Assembly (NCBI GenBank): GCA_027475525.1
Contig: JAMWFC010000009.1
Coordinates: 1,488,001-1,552,000 of the forward strand
From: Macrolepiota albuminosa
Lineage: Eukaryota > Basidiomycota > Agaricomycetes > Agaricales > Agaricaceae
Direction: 5' to 3'
DNA: 64,000 nucleotides
Below the pieces are notes generated by a model that was given only the letters and a program-made list of their open reading frames with translations, did not search any database and had not been told where the DNA came from. Positions 22,171 to 33,551 of the stretch are shown piece after piece. The translations under genes were made by a program, and so were the position numbers. How positions within the stretch are numbered: position 1 is the stretch's first letter; every line of letters begins with the position of its first letter.

Positions 22171-23860
22171 CAAATTGACTGATGCCAAGTGTCTGTATAA
22201 ATGTATAGCCTTGGAGTGCAAGTGGCAAGGTATGGTGAGGTGTCAACAGTGGTGCAAAGAATAAGTAGTGCCATAAGATGTGGTCTAAGAATAATTGAAG
22301 TCTGTAGCTGCAAGTTATTAGTGTAAAAATATAGAAAAAATAGTGCTGGAAGAACTAGAGCATGGTGCTTCTGGTGGTACCAGTGTGCTAATGTAAGGTG
22401 CAGGTATTGGTGCTATCTGTAGCCAGCCATAGTAGAAGCTTATCATTGGATGTCACTCAATTGACATCTAGAGCAGTACAGTTAGAGGAAGAGACACTAG
22501 AGAAGGCATATTCTGAACTCAGGAAATACACCAGGCCATTGTGTTGACCTGCTAACAAGACATCCTTATCCCCCCTCCATGCCATTAAGCATGATATCCT
22601 GCTCATTGACAAACAAAAAATATATCCTTGGAGGCCATCCTGCTGCCCAGAAGCTCTTAAGCTGCAATAGAACAAAAAGAGAACTGCCTACATCTAGAGT
22701 GGCTGATAAAAGGTAACTATGGGGTCGAATGCAGTACCAATAATGTTTTTAAGGAAGTCAGAAAAACTTGGAGAACCACCTCAGTTGAGAATTGTAAGTA
22801 ATTTGCAGATACGCAATGCCAACATATACAAGAAATCCTCACCATTACCTGATATGAAAGGGATCTTCAGGAGAGCATTGTGAGCTAAGTACCAGTCAAC
22901 CATTGATGGCTAGTATGTCTACAAACAGATCCATGTAAATCTAGAACATGTGGAATGCACCACTATGACCCACTCCAAATGGTAACATGGTTAGTTATGT
23001 AGTACAACAGGATGACTATAATGCACCTGCAACTTATCAGGCCCTCATGAGTTACTTGTTTTCTCCTTACCTTGGTAAATTTATGGACATATACTTAGAC
23101 AACATAGTTATTTATTTGGATATTCTAGAAGACCATGTGGCACATGTCAAGATAATTTTGGATATGTTAAAGTGAGAAAAGCTTTATCTTAGTAAACGGA
23201 AGCTTAAGTTCCTATATAAGAAACTGAGGCTTTTGAGTCATGTTATAAATGATGAGGGCATCCAGATGGACTCTGACAAGGTGGATGTCCTAATAAAATG
23301 GAAGACACCAATGAATTGAGACTTACTTCATAGTTTTCTAGATGCAGCTGGATATCTGGCAAAGAATATTGACCACATAAAGGTGCCAATAGATGTCCTT
23401 CATACCATAATGAGAGATACAGTACCATTCCAGTAGGATTACATACATCAGCACACATTTGAGGATATTGAGAGACTTGCCCTCACATGCTGAGACCATC
23501 ATCAGAAACTGTTGAATTATAAGCTGGGGATGCCACCTGTTAATATTGTAACAGATGAATGCATGACAGAGATTGCTGGTGTGGTGAGCCAGGAGAAGGA
23601 CTAGAAGACAGCAGATATTGCTGCTTTTTTCTCAGAAAAACTAAATGCCACACAGTAAAACTACCCCATACATGAGATTGAAATGCTGGTGGGAGTGGAG
23701 ACAATGCTCTGTCACCAGAATATCTTGCAAGGAGTCAGTACTTATTACACAGACAATGGATGCACTAACTTGCTGGCCAGATCAATCCTCATCTTGGTAT
23801 TGATGTTAACCAACAATATTGAGGCTAAAGAAGCCTGAACTGGAGTAGAGGGGTGAATGG

Positions 23861-24078
23861 AAGATGGGGAAATATAGCCCGTGTCGAGACTGGCATTGCT
23901 ATAAGTCTCAATGATTGAGATTCATCCCTACAGGGTAGTATAGTCCACTTTCAAGGTACTCATAACCCTGAGCATATTCACAAGCTAACAGCATGTGAAG
24001 GCAAATCATGTTGTCCTCTGTAGATATCTGCCAGTCATTTCAGTGCTAGATGGCAGGTGGTTCTCCATAACGGTCTAG
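23861..24078. other. Junction between plus- and minus-strand remnants
   Basis: Short anonymous sequence after the truncated RNase H. No 3' LTR matching the 17891 LTR could be found here. Confidence 0.3.
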
Positions 24079-27000
24079 TCAATGATGTTGTTCATTGTCG
24101 ACTTCATAGAACTGGTCAATTGATGTGTTTGCTGCAAAAAAGTGGTTTTTGAGGTAGACCACACTGAAGGTATAGGCATGGTCTACCCACTCAATGGGGA
24201 TGCTGTTGGCTGACATAGTGCGCAGAATGTTGGCATCATTGATGTTGATGGCTGTGGCAGCATTGAAGTGTGGAGCACAGAACTGGACATTGGTCCAGCT
24301 CATTGGCACAAACAGGGTGAGCGAGTTTGCCACATTGTAATCTGCGACAGCCTCACAATACAACCTGGGACAAGCAAGGATCAAGGCTAGCAGCCTTGCA
24401 AATTGTCTCCAGGCTCTATCTGCGGGTGACAATCTCTGAGTAAGAGCATGCCATATCAGTATATGCCAGTGGATGCAATAAGCATGATCCACTGCAATAC
24501 TATACACTGAGTTCATCATACCTGGTTGACAGAAGTAGAGCACATTCTGCACCAGCTTGTTTAGGTCAAAGATGAAATGCACATCTTTGGAATCAAATCT
24601 GGTCAATATGAAAAACGGTTTCTCTGCTCAGTCCTTTCATCACAAATATCTTTTCAGAGTCAGCATGACTACTATATTCATGTGATAGGAGGAAAGGTCT
24701 AGGAGAGGCAAAATGTGCTTGTACTCTAATATATACATCAGAGCCATTGTTCTATCCTACAGGGAGATATAGTAATTGATGCTGATGTGCTGAAATTTAT
24801 GCAGCAGATAGTATGCTCCAGTGCACAATGACACTGACTTGAACTTGTTCTGTGAAAGCTTATATAGCTTTCTCAACTATTGGGGATTTATAGAAAATCC
24901 TCTCAGAACCATCCAGTCAATCTCCTTTGAGGTATGGTAATATCTTTCTTCTTTCTCCTTTTTCAATGTCTTTGCTGCTAAAGCCTCATTGCTCATGAAA
25001 ACAGTGTTTGTGAACTGTGAATAATAAAAGTAGCAGTTCAGGGCCCCACCATAGAACCAATTGAACTGTTCAATGGTTGTCTCATCAATGAACATGCCTA
25101 GGCCATCTGGAATATGGCCCATTGCTTGCTCTTCCCATTGCCTCATGCTTTCTGCTTGCATTTCTTTTCTAAACACACTCAGCATTTAGCAAGGGTCTCT
25201 CCTTCTGAGGGAGTGTCATCTGATGACTCCCTATAATTACTTTCATTGCTTGGTCCATCCAGGCTGAGTGCTGCTAACGTAGGAAGCTGTCTCTCCACTT
25301 CATCATCTGTTTTTGTATCCTCTTTCAGGATGGCAGACAAATACATATTCAGTGGTGCTTCAAACTGCAGCACTGCCCCAAAGTACATCACCACACTATC
25401 TGCTTCTCACAGCACATTGGCTCCAAACTCTACAGGTAACAACAACACCTTGTCCTGCTTTTTTGTGATCCCTGATTTCAGGGAAGGTGCATGTGTTGAT
25501 GAGAACAATCCTTGTAAACTGGCATCTATCTCCATGAGCTCATTGTACAGCTTGGACAGCATTGGCATGAGTTTCCCAGCTTCTCTTTGCCTCATAGGTG
25601 CCTGTTGCACCTCTGACCTGACTGCTTCCCACAACCCAGCCTCCTGTACTACATCATGTGCTCTGAAGCATTTTGCTTCAGACTCCTCAGACAACAATGG
25701 CCACTTCTTCATGGTATTTGTGAATGTCTTGATAGTATTGTTGTTATGCTGCTGGAGCATAACAATCTCATTTAGAAGACTAATAATCACTATCTGGGTC
25801 ACAGGATCTGCCAGAAATGTTAATTTTGGTGGCACTTGCTGTCCAGTGGAAATGAGTTGTCTTCAGACAGCCTCTGCCTGTAGATCTAGTATCTCTGAAG
25901 GTGTCCTGATCTCCTTTCTTTTTCCCTTTTCCATGTACAAAAAGTGCCACAGAGATGTCACACAACAAAAAGATGGGAATGCTTGGCAAAGTAGTGTTCA
26001 AGATTGGAGTTGACCTCGATTTTGCACTCTTGATGCTGGCTCATCTCGCCTGCATCCTACTACTTCCTGAGGCACTCCTCCTTGTGCCATGACACTCCTT
26101 GAAGGCAATCACCTCTGATCTCTCCTATATGATTCTCATGGGGGCAGCATCCTATCTTGTTGTTGTCAAGGTTGCACTACCTTACTCTTTCCTTGTGGCT
26201 GATGCCCCACATCATCATCAACCTCCATGGAAGCTACCTGTGGCACAGTTAGTGCTTTCTCATCTGAAAGGAGTGTACTTGCACTCTGAGTCTGCATCTG
26301 TTGCATTGGCATTGGCATACCCCACATCACCTGTCCCTCCATCTGCTGTCCAGGGCCAGCCGATCCTGGAAAATACGGCATTTGAAAAAAGGGTGGAAAA
26401 AACTGCAGAGATTGTCCAAATTGGGCTGGTGTAAGGGTGACCTCTAGAGGCTGTGGCTCAGTCACACAGCTGGCAGAGGGAGATCCAAAGTGTATTAGAA
26501 TATATACTGACAATATCAAGGTAGCTACTCACCTGGCAGAGGAAGATCCAAAGAGAACAAGTCTGGGGATTCCCTATGCCAGGTTGGACGCTTCTGGGGC
26601 CTCTGAAGCATGGGAAACAACTGTACAGTACAACAAAACCTTAAAAACTCGAAAATTGACTAACCAAACAAGTGTGCAAACAAGGGAGGAAAACTCCGGA
26701 CTTTAGAAGTCAGAAAGGCAAACTCTGGCTTATCTAAGCAGCCTGGAGCGGTGCTGAAGGGCCCACACTTGTCTGAGTGATAGCTAAAGAACCAGAGCAC
26801 CTCAAAGGTTGAGAATAGTACTAACAAATAGTGTTGAAAAAGTAGTAACAGCAAAATGAGAGAATGATAGAAGAAATAAGGAAGTGAATGAAAGGAGAGT
26901 GAAGAAATAAAGAGTGAAAGAAGAAAGGAATGAGGAGTCCCCTGACAGCTGGGTTTTGCCCAAACTGAGACATTATAGGATACAATGCCACACCCAGCAT

Positions 27001-27090
27001 TGTCAATGGCTGTTGTTGTTGTTGCTGAGGATAACTCTGTAGGTTCTGAGGATGTGGCTGACTAGTCATACCTTGATATGGGTATGACAT
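24079..27090 (-). pseudogene. Large decayed gene of unknown function, split by a solo LTR
   Basis: A series of collinear minus-strand frames looks like one protein of several hundred residues. It starts MSYPYQGMTSQPHPQNLQSY with a poly-Gln tract (27090). After the LTR at 26430-26947 comes a Met/Pro/Gln-rich stretch (FPPFFQMPYFPG, MGMPMPMQQMQ-like). Helical segments follow at 25407-25835 (ADPVTQIVIISLLNEIVMLQ, EAGKLMPMLSKLYNELMEID), 25185-25394 and 24877-25185 (EQFNWFYGGALNCYFYYS). The C-terminal piece is 24079-24606 (SPADRAWRQFARLLALILAC, VANSLTLFVPMSWTNVQF). Breaks are mostly single stops in otherwise sensible sequence. No family recognised. It sits downstream of a minus-strand Gypsy integrase fragment, so it could be an extra retroelement ORF, a captured host gene or an old viral insertion. 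Confidence 0.5.
26430..26947 (+). mobile_element. Solo LTR 1 (518 bp) with target duplication GCTGG
   Basis: Starts TGTAAGGGTGACCTC and ends ...CCCCTGACA. GCTGG stands immediately on both sides (26425-26429 and 26948-26952), a perfect 5-bp target duplication. Homologous over its length to the LTR at 30061-30550 in reverse orientation. No internal element domain remains, as expected after LTR-LTR recombination. It splits the coding frame of the unknown minus-strand gene. Confidence 0.9.
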
Positions 27091-27141
27091 AGAAAATACA
27101 AAAATGTATAAGTCCCTTAGTGGAAAAAAAAAAAAAAACAA

Positions 27142-27571
27142 GAAAATTCCCAGCTATCAGGTTACATAATCTGATCCAATCACTATCCACCACACCTCAA
27201 TCTGCACTATTTTATCAGACAGATAATTATCTCCATTTTATCTATCCAATATCTAACTGACCTGATCAGGATCAACTCAGCTTCAAGATCCGAGTTCTGG
27301 CTGATCCAGTCTAGATCTTATCATATTTATTTGACTAAGCATATAAGTGCTTAGCAAGCTGACTTGGGCATTTCATGCCCTGCAGCTCTAAGTACTGATC
27401 TAATGCTGCCAGTTTGGCACATGTGTGATACGACTCCTATGTCATATCACCAGCACTCCATTGTATCTCAAGTTCAAGGTATGTTCCTTTCTGCTATCAA
27501 TGGCCTAGAATGTCCTTGACAAACTACTCCTGTTTGTCACTGGCACCAAAGTTATATGCCTCAGATGTCAT
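27142..27571. other. Spacer between decayed genes, AT-rich
   Basis: A short A-tract (27124-27137) stands just before it. Otherwise no coding sense; several ATC-rich imperfect repeats (27180-27320). Confidence 0.3.
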
Positions 27572-28199
27572 TCAATTCAGAAATATAGCATCATTGTTTG
27601 TATAATAGGGCCTAAGTAACAACACATAAAACTTAGGCACGATGTGATGTGCTTGTAAAGCTGCAGACAGCTCTAGAACATAGTTCGATGTGCTTAGTTC
27701 TGTCACCAAGACCTTGTATGGTCCAATGAACCTTGGACACAACTTTTTTGCACTCCCCTTTGAGAGGTTCAGATTCTCAGTCAATAAGTATACTAATGTG
27801 CCAGGCATTAGTGCAAGCTCATTACTCTACCTATCATTCATGTGTCATGCCTGTATGTCACATGCTGCAATGATAGCATTGTGTGCATTGGCAAGATTCT
27901 CCAATGCTTTTTGCCCAAAGTCTTTTACACCTTTGTGAATGACCTCATCTTTTCTGAGTTCCCAGAGCATGAAGGGCATGTATCCTCCATTGAGTTTGAA
28001 GAGTGTGTATTTTATAGTCTCTGACACACTCACATCAATTGTGAACTCAGTCAGAGGTATTTTATCTACCCAGTTGCATTGGTCCAGTTGGACTACTGTA
28101 CAGAATATCTGAGCAATACTCCTATTTTTTTTTTCTCTCTCTAGTGCCTTGCAACTATAGCTTGGCATTTATGCTTAGATCTGCTAAGCAATTCTGTTT

Positions 28200-28510
28200 T
28201 TTTATTATCCTATTCTAGATGCTAACACTTAGTGCCTCTTAGCAACACTCTTCCGCACCTCTTAGCGCCTTCCTTAGCAACTTTCCTGCACCTTTTAGTG
28301 CTTCCTCTTAGCAACTCTTAGTGCCCTGTAGCCATGTTTTAGAGCCTTACACAAGTGCCTCCAATCACCCACTTTCCTTGCCACCAACCTCTTGCTTACT
28401 ATGTGTTCTCAGAGACCTGTCTGGGACTTTCTCACATACTTAGTGCATCCAAAGCTATATTGGCAAAGTAGCTGTACTAGTGATAGTGCATGCAATACTC
28501 AGCTCAATTT
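28200..28510 (-). repeat. Inverted copy of the 21.9-22.2 kb repeat
   Basis: Reverse-complement match to about 21905-22170, including the GCACTAAGAGTTGCTAAGAG-type short tandem units. It lies between the protease and integrase pieces, where the pol core is missing. Confidence 0.7.
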
Positions 28511-30060
28511 GGATGTCATTATTGAATGTCTATTCAAACATATAATGAGGTATAGGTTGATCTTAGATCAACCAATTTGTCTGTGTGGAGGATGTTTTGT
28601 CCTTCATCATTTCCTGTTTGTTATCCACCACAAGGTCCTCAATCTTGACTCAAGACGATGTCGGTTGGCATTTTATGCTTGTTGTATGCTGAGGCTTCTT
28701 GTCCTCAGACTTACTCTGTCTTTTACACTTCTTCTTGAGGCTTTCTCCTCTCTTCAGAATATATTTGTACTCTAAAGCCTCACTTTCCAGCACCATCAAC
28801 ACTGGACTATTTGCTGGCAAGCTTGCATAAGCTTGCTCTTTATCCTCTCCATTCTTCATGGTAGGCACTTTTCTGCCACCGTCTAGTCAGTGTCATCTGA
28901 CTAGCAACTTCTTCTCTGTGGCATGGTGTTAATAGAGACATCTATTGCTATTGTCCACAGTCACTCATATGGCAGGAATGGTGTCGCCATCTACCACTAT
29001 CTCATTCTTCTTGAAATCAAGAAGGACATTGTGCTTCCTCATATAGAGTGTCCCTATAATCATGTTATAGCAATCGAAATTTGCTACATCCAGATACTCT
29101 CTAGTTCTTGATTTTGCACAGACAACACTTGCTTGTGTCTCAAACTGCACTGCAGCTCAACTGTCTACAGTGCCTAACTGAAGGAATAGTGGCTCCTTTA
29201 GCTCACTAATGTAGATATCATGCACTTGACAAAACTGAGGTGTCACCCCAGTAGTTGTGCTTCCTGAGTCCCACAAGGTCCATGCCTTGTGGCCATTCAC
29301 CTCTACATAAAATGCAAGGCACTCCTTGTTCTTGTGCTTCAGCACTGGTCTTGCCAGTTTCTCCAGAGCCTTATTTCACATTGGCTGCCCTGATTGGTCG
29401 ATCAAGTGTGCTGACCAGGTAGTCCATCAAAGCTCTCATGAACTCTGAATCTGACTCCTGGGCATAGTAATCATTGTTGTATACATCAACCTTGATGTAC
29501 TCATTATCTGACAACTCTTTTGGATTAGATGTGTTTCCAGCCTCTGATGCATTGTTGCTGAGGTTATCCTCCTCATCATCTTCAATATCAGGTTCATTAT
29601 CTGAATCTATCTCTTCTACATCAGGGATAGCTGTGTGTGCTGCACATACATATGTATGTGGCTTGGCCATGGGCTATCCACCACTTTCTGGGCATGCATT
29701 TGCATAATGTCCAGATTAGCCACATTTGAAGCAGGTATTCGCCATAAAGGGGCGACTTGCTTCAATCCTTGGCAGCCCATTTGGCATCTTGGCAACATTA
29801 GCAGCCTGTTTTGGTTGAGTACCCTCTTAGTGTGGACTCTGCTGAGGATTCTGTACCAGTAGGTCCCTCCGCTCTGCTAGTCGGTCACTCCAGAAGCATC
29901 ACTCTCAGCCTGGTGCTGACCTTACTATAAACCATGGGTTCATATTACCCACCATTTCCTTTCAATGGGCCCAGAAGGTGCCTACCTTCTGAGGTTCAGG
30001 CCTCTTTGCTGGTTAAGTCTTCAATCAATGCAGATCAAAGTGCTTGGCAATCTTGTGGGC

Positions 30061-30550
30061 TGTCAGGAGACTCCTCATTTTTTCCTTCCTTCACTCTTTA
30101 TCTCTTCACTCTTCTTTCATTCATTCTCTTATTTCTTCTGATATTATTTTATTTTACTGTTTCTATTCTTTCAACACTATCTGTTAGTACTATTCTCAGC
30201 CCTTGAAGTGCTCTGGTTCTTTAACTACCATTCAGACAAGTGTGGGCCTCTCAGCACCGCTTTCAGACCACTTACATAAGCCAGAATTTGCCAGAGTTTG
30301 CCCTTTATATTGTTTGTGTAGGCAATTTTTGAATTTTTAAGGTTTTGTTATACTGTACAGTTGTTTCCCATGCTTCAGAGGCCCCAGAAGCATCTAACCT
30401 GGCATAGGGAATCCCTAGACTTGTTCTTTTTGGATCTCCCTCTGCCAGATGGGTAGTTATCATGATATTGTTAGTATATATTCTAATACACTTTGGATCT
30501 CCTTTGCCAGCTGTGTGACTGAGCCACAGCCTCTAAAGGTTGTCCTTACA
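30061..30550 (-). mobile_element. Solo LTR 2 (490 bp) with target duplication TGGGC
   Basis: Minus-strand LTR starting TGTAAGGACAACC at 30550 and ending ...CTGACA at 30061. TGGGC flanks it on both sides (30056-30060 and 30551-30555). It is inserted in the decayed Gag of the second Gypsy family: the Gag frame reads CYEQAH up to the LTR and continues with HKIAKHFDLH beyond it. Same family as solo LTR 1, opposite orientation. Confidence 0.9.
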
Positions 30551-31586
30551 TGGGCTTGCTCATAGCACAGTGCATGCACTATGAATTCCTCTACTGTATT
30601 CACTTTGGGAGATAGTCCATTGTTGCAGATGAGAGACTCTCTCATCACATTGGGTATCCTGCACAGGAATGTATCAATCATTACCCAGTTGTTTGGGTAA
30701 ATGGACATGTTTTGTGCATAGTCAATCAAGATGTCATAAAAACCTTGTACATCCAATTTCTCTATGTAAAAGGTCACAATGAACACCTTCCAAGCATTCT
30801 GCATGGTGGATGTGCTTACAAATATATTGAATAGTTTAAAAATTACATCCTTGAATGTCTACTGCTGTTTTGCACGATTGTAGTGCAAAATATAATATCA
30901 GAACCAGGCCTTGGCAGGTCCATCTAAAAACTTGGGGAGAACAAAAACACATTCTCTGTCCAGCTGATCACCACCATACTGGCATGCTGCTAGATGATTG
31001 CACACATCCATCATACAGTTTTTCAAGTTGCTGAACTTGGACTCTCCTCAATACAAATGGATATGCTTTGATTTTGCCTTTCATAGTTTTATATCTTCTA
31101 GTAGGTGCAATGCTACACCTACCACATCATCAATGATACTACTGAGGTGCTGATGCATATTTTCAGTATACACCTTTGTCACCTCAGCAGGCATTTTATT
31201 CCTGCCTTCAGCAGGAGAAACCACAGAGAATGCTTGTACAGGTCGCTGACCTGTATAGTACGGTTTCTCTACTTCATTCCAGTGAGGTGGGGCCTCTCAT
31301 TCCCCTTGTTCCTCTGCTGCCTATTGGTCAGGAACTTGACTTAGTTCTGAAGAGGGAGGATTCCCTCTCCCACTGTCCAGCTGTTGTGTTCGTTGGACAT
31401 ATTGCTGTCTCATCTCATCAAATGCAATACTCTGGTCATCAATCCAGGAGTGTCCCTGGTGATTCAGGTCTTGATTTTGCATGTGCTGATAGACAACTAT
31501 CTCCACAAACTTATCTGCCAATGGCACTTGATTTGTCAGTGGAGTCTTCTCCACTGATTCCTATTTTATGTGAGAGTGCCTCTTGA

Positions 31587-33551
31587 TGGGCACTTGATCT
31601 TGATGCCTGTGCTCATGGATAGTGAGGAACAGAATGCACAAATCAAATATAAAAACACAATATTTTTTTTGGAGGGGGTATATTATGTACTCAGTCTAAA
31701 TTTTTTAAGAGGAAAGATTCAAAAATTGAGAGCTTACTGCACATTGAAATGCCCAAAAAGAGTTGCTAATCTAATCCTAACAGGCAAAAGTTCAGAATTT
31801 TATACACGAAGAGAAAGCATGGATTTGGATCAGGTTTTAATAATTCTGTAGCAAAATTGTGAAGATGCTGATTATAATCCAAGTGACAGACACTTGGACT
31901 CTGACTAAGAGAATGAACGTGAAGATTATTGGGGTACCTATACACTGCTTGTTGCAGTCAGCAAGTCTGTGAATAAAGAGAAGACACACACAATGAAGAA
32001 TTCCTGAGCTTGGATAAATGGTGGCTTCTGTCACAATCAGTCTATATGTATAAGCATATTAGACCTTGTGACTTTGTGATGTGAGAGTCAGTCATCTTCA
32101 TCTCAGGAAGTTCTTCATCCATTGACTCTGCAGCCATTTGATCTTGCCTATTGTCTGGTTGTTTGGTTATGAGGTCCCACTTTATGGAAGGGGTGTTTAG
32201 TATGTTATTTGTGGATGAAATTTCATTTGGTATTTTATTAATACATATAATGTACAGCCAGACTACATATTATACTAGATAACTGTATATAAATATATGC
32301 ATAAGAGGAAGGGAGAGAGAAGACTTATATAGAGAACAAACTTGATATACTTCCTATATATGTTTTTTGGCATATATTATATTGACAATAACTGTATGTG
32401 AATGTGAATAGCAGTAGCAGACAATAGTATAACAAATAGCAGACAATGATAATAAAACAGACGAGTTTAAAGTTGTGATGATGATGATGATGACGTTGAA
32501 TACTAAACAAGTAAACGAGACAAAAGAAGTACTAATATAAGGAACTTAATAATAGATAATAAGGAAATTAATTGAAACTTCTAGAACATTCCAGAGCATC
32601 ACATGATCTGCAGTAAACTTGTGAGGAACTGTTAAAGAACCCTTTCTCTTACTTACGTAAGAGAGTCGGGAAACATAGCACCTTTCCAAATGAAGGCACG
32701 TCATGCAGGAAGGGTGTATTTTGACATGTGACCTTAGCGTCCGGGCGTGACCTGGAATTAGATGTCTAGCGATAGTGATAAGTCCTACAATAATACATCC
32801 TTAAGAAGGGTATATCTCAACATTCTAATCTTCCCTGACACGGTGTCCATAGAATGGGTGAGAGACTCTCTGCATGAAAGGTATTCCCCCAAAATAGGGG
32901 TCACATCGAGGAGAATACATTCAGGCAGAAAGGACTGGGATACACCTGCGAGTCAGTGCTGAGGAACTGACCCCCAAACGTGTGGACAAAATGTCATGGA
33001 AAGAAAAGAACATCGCATCAAAATGATATCACAAAGAGGCAGCGGGTGGGTGGGCGAATAAAAAACGACTAGGATAAGAGTAATATACGTTTTGTATCAC
33101 AAAAAGTTCTGCTAATGAATTCTGTTCGAGCGACTAGTTGGAGGGAGAGAGTCAAACAGCTTGCGGTCACGACGCGGCGCAGCCGACAACACGTGATGAG
33201 CGCAGCTCATATTCATTCTCTGACAGTAAGTCCCCCTTCGTCTACGGTTTTCGGAATGTTTAAGGGTATATTTGGGGGACTAGGTACTTTCTTTTGTCTG
33301 CCTCGTGATTGACGCAGATGTACCGACAATATACATGGTTCACACTTCCACAGGTAACATTGTCGCGCAAGAAGATTGTAGCATATATTTTTAGTAGAGT
33401 GCCGTAGGACAGGTCGAGATACAAATCACGTTGCATTCCAGGTTTGAAACGGTGGTATCCATACCTCTTATCCAAGCCCTGTCACAAGGTAGTGCCAGCA
33501 AAAGCTGAAGTCAATTGCATCCATTTCTTTCCTGAAGAGCACTTCAATCTC
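31587..33551. other. Edge of the transposon island, no gene recognised
   Basis: AT-rich with a GAT trinucleotide run (about 32475-32495) and TATATA tracts. At 31800-31930 an acidic gag-like stretch (DADYNPSDRHLDSD) suggests more retroelement debris. CpG returns from about 32.7 kb. 33.1-33.5 kb has normal host-like composition and may be the 3' UTR or terminator of the F-box gene. Confidence 0.35.

Larger units (their letters stand above)
17891..23860 (+). mobile_element. Decayed Ty3/Gypsy element, same family as the intact one
   Basis: A plus-strand copy with the 5' LTR, Gag, protease, RT and part of RNase H, then truncated. Gag pieces: Lys/Glu-rich N-terminus (18403-19062), core FNECFPLNFHNKQQEAL ... 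KVVKLFNRFRKG (19637-19951), zinc knuckle CFSCGGVGHFSHNCPQ (about 20250-20295). Protease-like region with HALVDMGSLDNFM (about 21583-21620). RT with DNAPATYQALMSYLF-type motif and FMDIYLDNIVIY (23030-23120; YLDD changed to YLDN). RNase H up to HEIEMLVGVETML (about 23670-23710). Integrase and 3' LTR not found. Many TAG/TGA stops and CpG loss. Confidence 0.85.
27572..31586 (-). mobile_element. Decayed Ty3/Gypsy element of a second family, internally deleted
   Basis: Minus-strand order: Gag pieces (31554-31321; 30804-30551, VFIVTFYIEKLDVQGFYD ... CYEQAH), zinc knuckle CFKCG-stop-SGHYANACP (about 29685-29735), an acidic linker (29670-29371), protease (29345-29157, FYVEVNGHKAWTLWDSGSTT, with the DSG active-site triad), then post-protease sequence (29150-28965). 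Then comes the integrase end (28168-27845, DQCNWVDKIPLTEFTIDVSV; 27808-27572, KLCPRFIGPYKVL, the GPY/F-type module). RT, RNase H and the integrase core are missing. No LTRs identified. It is cut by solo LTR 2 and carries the 28.2-28.5 kb repeat. Confidence 0.82.

Noticed and set aside
23700..24078. 3' LTR of the 17.9-kb remnant
   Set aside because: Searched for the TG...ACA ends and TATATAA box; no convincing match, so the element was left as truncated.
32470..32500. GAT trinucleotide run as a functional element
   Set aside because: Ordinary microsatellite in AT-rich spacer.
33115..33312. Plus-strand open frame left of the F-box gene
   Set aside because: Short, no homology recognised, lies in the likely 3' flank of the F-box gene.
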